From contig JAJPJO010000085.1 in assembly GCA_021324135.1 (NCBI GenBank), positions 1 to 44,878 of the forward strand: DNA of 44,878 nt, read 5' to 3'. The translations under genes and the position numbers were made by a program. The notes beneath the pieces are model-generated. The model was not told the origin of the DNA. It saw nothing but the letters and a program-made list of their open reading frames with translations, and ran no database searches. The first letter of the stretch is position 1, and each line of letters begins with the position of its first letter. The DNA is from Pseudomonadota bacterium (GTDB taxonomy: Bacteria; Cyanobacteriota; Vampirovibrionia; Obscuribacterales; Obscuribacteraceae). This document shows, one piece after another, positions 43,943-44,878 of this stretch.

Positions 43943-44089
43943 CTTAGGGTGTGACATAGATTTCTATGTCAAAGTCTCATATAGCGAAGCTGAGCTAGAC
44001 CCTGTAAAGCCAGTACTCATCAGCGTCTTTGAAGGTTACCCATTTCGGTCAATTCAAAATTTTAGAAATAAGATATGTCACGCCCTAAG
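43943..44089. mobile_element. MITE-like element with 16-bp inverted ends and 5-bp direct repeats
   Basis: The left end CTTAGGGTGTGACATA and the reverse complement of the right end (44074-44089) differ at one base. The element is flanked on both sides by CACCC (43938-43942 and 44090-44094), as expected for a target duplication. Inside the left end is a perfect palindrome TGACATAGA-TT-TCTATGTCA (43952-43971). It encodes no transposase. The family is not identifiable without a full-length relative. Confidence 0.6.
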
Positions 44090-44134
44090 CACCCTGGAAG
44101 ACACCATGCAACCCCCGCCCATGCGCTTCCGCTG

Positions 44135-44225
44135 TTCCATACAAACTGCCCGGACCCATGCACTCTCTTCCATGCAAACCGCCCGGACCCATGCACTTCT
44201 TCTCTTCCATACAAACCGCCAAAAC
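44135..44225 (+). repeat. 33-37-bp tandem repeat, about 2.7 copies
   Basis: Units starting TTCCATACAAAC or TTCCATGCAAAC and containing CGGACCCATGCACT begin at 44135, 44168 and 44205. They lie between the MITE-like element and hslO; no gene is seen in this gap. Confidence 0.8.
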
Positions 44226-44416
44226 CTCAACTTCCCCTCGTCCGACTGAACGGTTCATTCATTCAATAATTCATCAGGCAATAATCATCCGGCACATTTA
44301 CCGGTCGCATTCTGATCCTGTGCTATAGCGGTATGGAGAACGTCATACCTTTGGATAAGAATTGGCGATCTGTCGCATATACAGCAGCAATGCGGGCTTG
44401 GCTCCCAAGAAAAACC

Positions 44417-44444
44417 TTGTAAATGTCAAGACAGCTGTTAGAAT
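44417..44444 (+). promoter_or_regulatory. Promoter of hslO
   Basis: TTGTAA (44417-44422) and TAGAAT (44439-44444) are 16 bases apart, and TG precedes the -10 with one base between (extended -10). The start of transcription would be near 44451, about 23 bases before the ATG. Confidence 0.5.
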
Positions 44445-44473
44445 GGGGAAAGGAGCCTGTCTTAGAGGGCGCA

Positions 44474-44878
44474 ATGAAAGACGGAATCTTAAAAGCCATG
44501 ACTGCAGACGGGCGCGTCCGTGCGGTCATCGCCACGACCACTGAATTGGTCGAGTGCGCGCGCCAGCGTCACAACCTTTCATACACCGCCACTGCCGCAT
44601 TGGGCAGAGCCATGACCGCCGGCGCGCTGCTGGCGCGCATCGTTTTGCGCGATGGACAAGTGGCGTTGAAGTTCAACGGAAACGGACCCCTCGGTAGGGT
44701 GTTCGTTGACGCGTCGCCGAGAGGCACAGTCAGAGGCTACGTCGATAATCCCCAGGTTGAGTTACCACTAAACTCCCTGGGGAATTTTGATGTTGGGGGC
44801 GCCATCGGCAAAACCGGCTATTTGCACGTGACCGTGGACCACGGCTTCGGCCGCCCATATAGTTCGACCGTTGAGCTC
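44474..44878 (+). CDS. hslO: Redox-regulated chaperone Hsp33 (3' end outside window)
   Basis: Hsp33 is a cytoplasmic holdase switched on by oxidation of a C-terminal zinc cluster. The first 135 residues are visible from ATG 44474, with GAGGG a few bases upstream. The N-terminal domain matches the family: VRAVIATTTELVECARQRHN, TATAALGRAMTAGALLA, the GNGPLGRVFVDA strand pair, and GYVDNPQVELP. The CxC...CxxC redox centre lies beyond the window and cannot be checked. It has its own promoter. Confidence 0.92.
   Translation, partial: MKDGILKAMTADGRVRAVIATTTELVECARQRHNLSYTATAALGRAMTAGALLARIVLRDGQVALKFNGNGPLGRVFVDASPRGTVRGYVDNPQVELPLNSLGNFDVGGAIGKTGYLHVTVDHGFGRPYSSTVEL

Noticed and set aside
43857-44249. 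130-codon open frame between prmC and hslO
   Set aside because: It crosses the MITE-like element and tandem repeats, has no ribosome site and no protein-like pattern.

Overview
The window is typical bacterial chromosome: dense genes on both strands, Shine-Dalgarno starts, one tRNA and no phage, plasmid or rRNA genes. The mix of housekeeping genes (rluD, lspA, mdh, tpiA, prfA, prmC, hslO, cobS) with several membrane Ser/Thr kinases carrying extracytoplasmic leucine-rich repeats, secreted low-complexity proteins and many proteins of unknown function suggests a non-photosynthetic relative of Cyanobacteria (Melainabacteria/Vampirovibrionia, Obscuribacter-like). This placement is an inference from gene content and protein style; a planctomycete-like or other deep lineage cannot be excluded without a marker-gene tree.

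Region by region: 1-3415 is a minus-strand block (secreted NTF2-like protein, lspA, rluD in one tight operon; mdh upstream with its own terminator). 3795-8996 on the plus strand holds a secreted PDZ protein and a two-gene glycan unit (sugar isomerase-like protein and GH38 alpha-mannosidase), both with lysine-rich inserts. A striking array of four palindromes fills 9047-9190. 9342-12940 contains a secreted protein, then a minus-strand group of small unfamiliar genes (SAF-domain protein and orphans, one pair translationally coupled) that looks accessory. 12941-18357 has a Ser/Thr kinase with three copies of an unusual Cys/Trp module, a ROK sugar kinase with a degraded zinc site, a DUF4239 protein and a PH-like membrane protein.

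18605-29064 mixes a membrane protein, GNAT acetyltransferase, secreted alpha/beta hydrolase, a 999-residue GT-C-like glycosyltransferase, a LOG-family protein, an amidohydrolase, a cytochrome c and a Gly/Tyr/His-rich secreted protein. The intergenic spaces here are full of short tandem or inverted repeats. 29721-32129 carries a glutamine/asparagine-rich secreted protein converging on another secreted protein. 32519-38113 has an arginase-fold protein and two convergent LRR kinases, one of which carries two more copies of the Cys/Trp module. 38197-40363 is a TPR protein plus cobS operon.

40569-44878 returns to core functions: tpiA, tRNA-Ser(GGA), prfA overlapping prmC (release factor 1 and the methyltransferase that modifies its GGQ motif), and the start of hslO. 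The prmC N-terminus is extended by coding minisatellites, and the prmC-hslO gap holds a 147-bp element with 16-bp terminal inverted repeats and a 5-bp flanking direct repeat, a MITE candidate.

Best leads for undescribed biology: the repeated Cys/Trp module on kinases, the palindrome array at 9047-9190, the prion-like Q/N-rich exported protein, and the small-gene island at 10410-12880.
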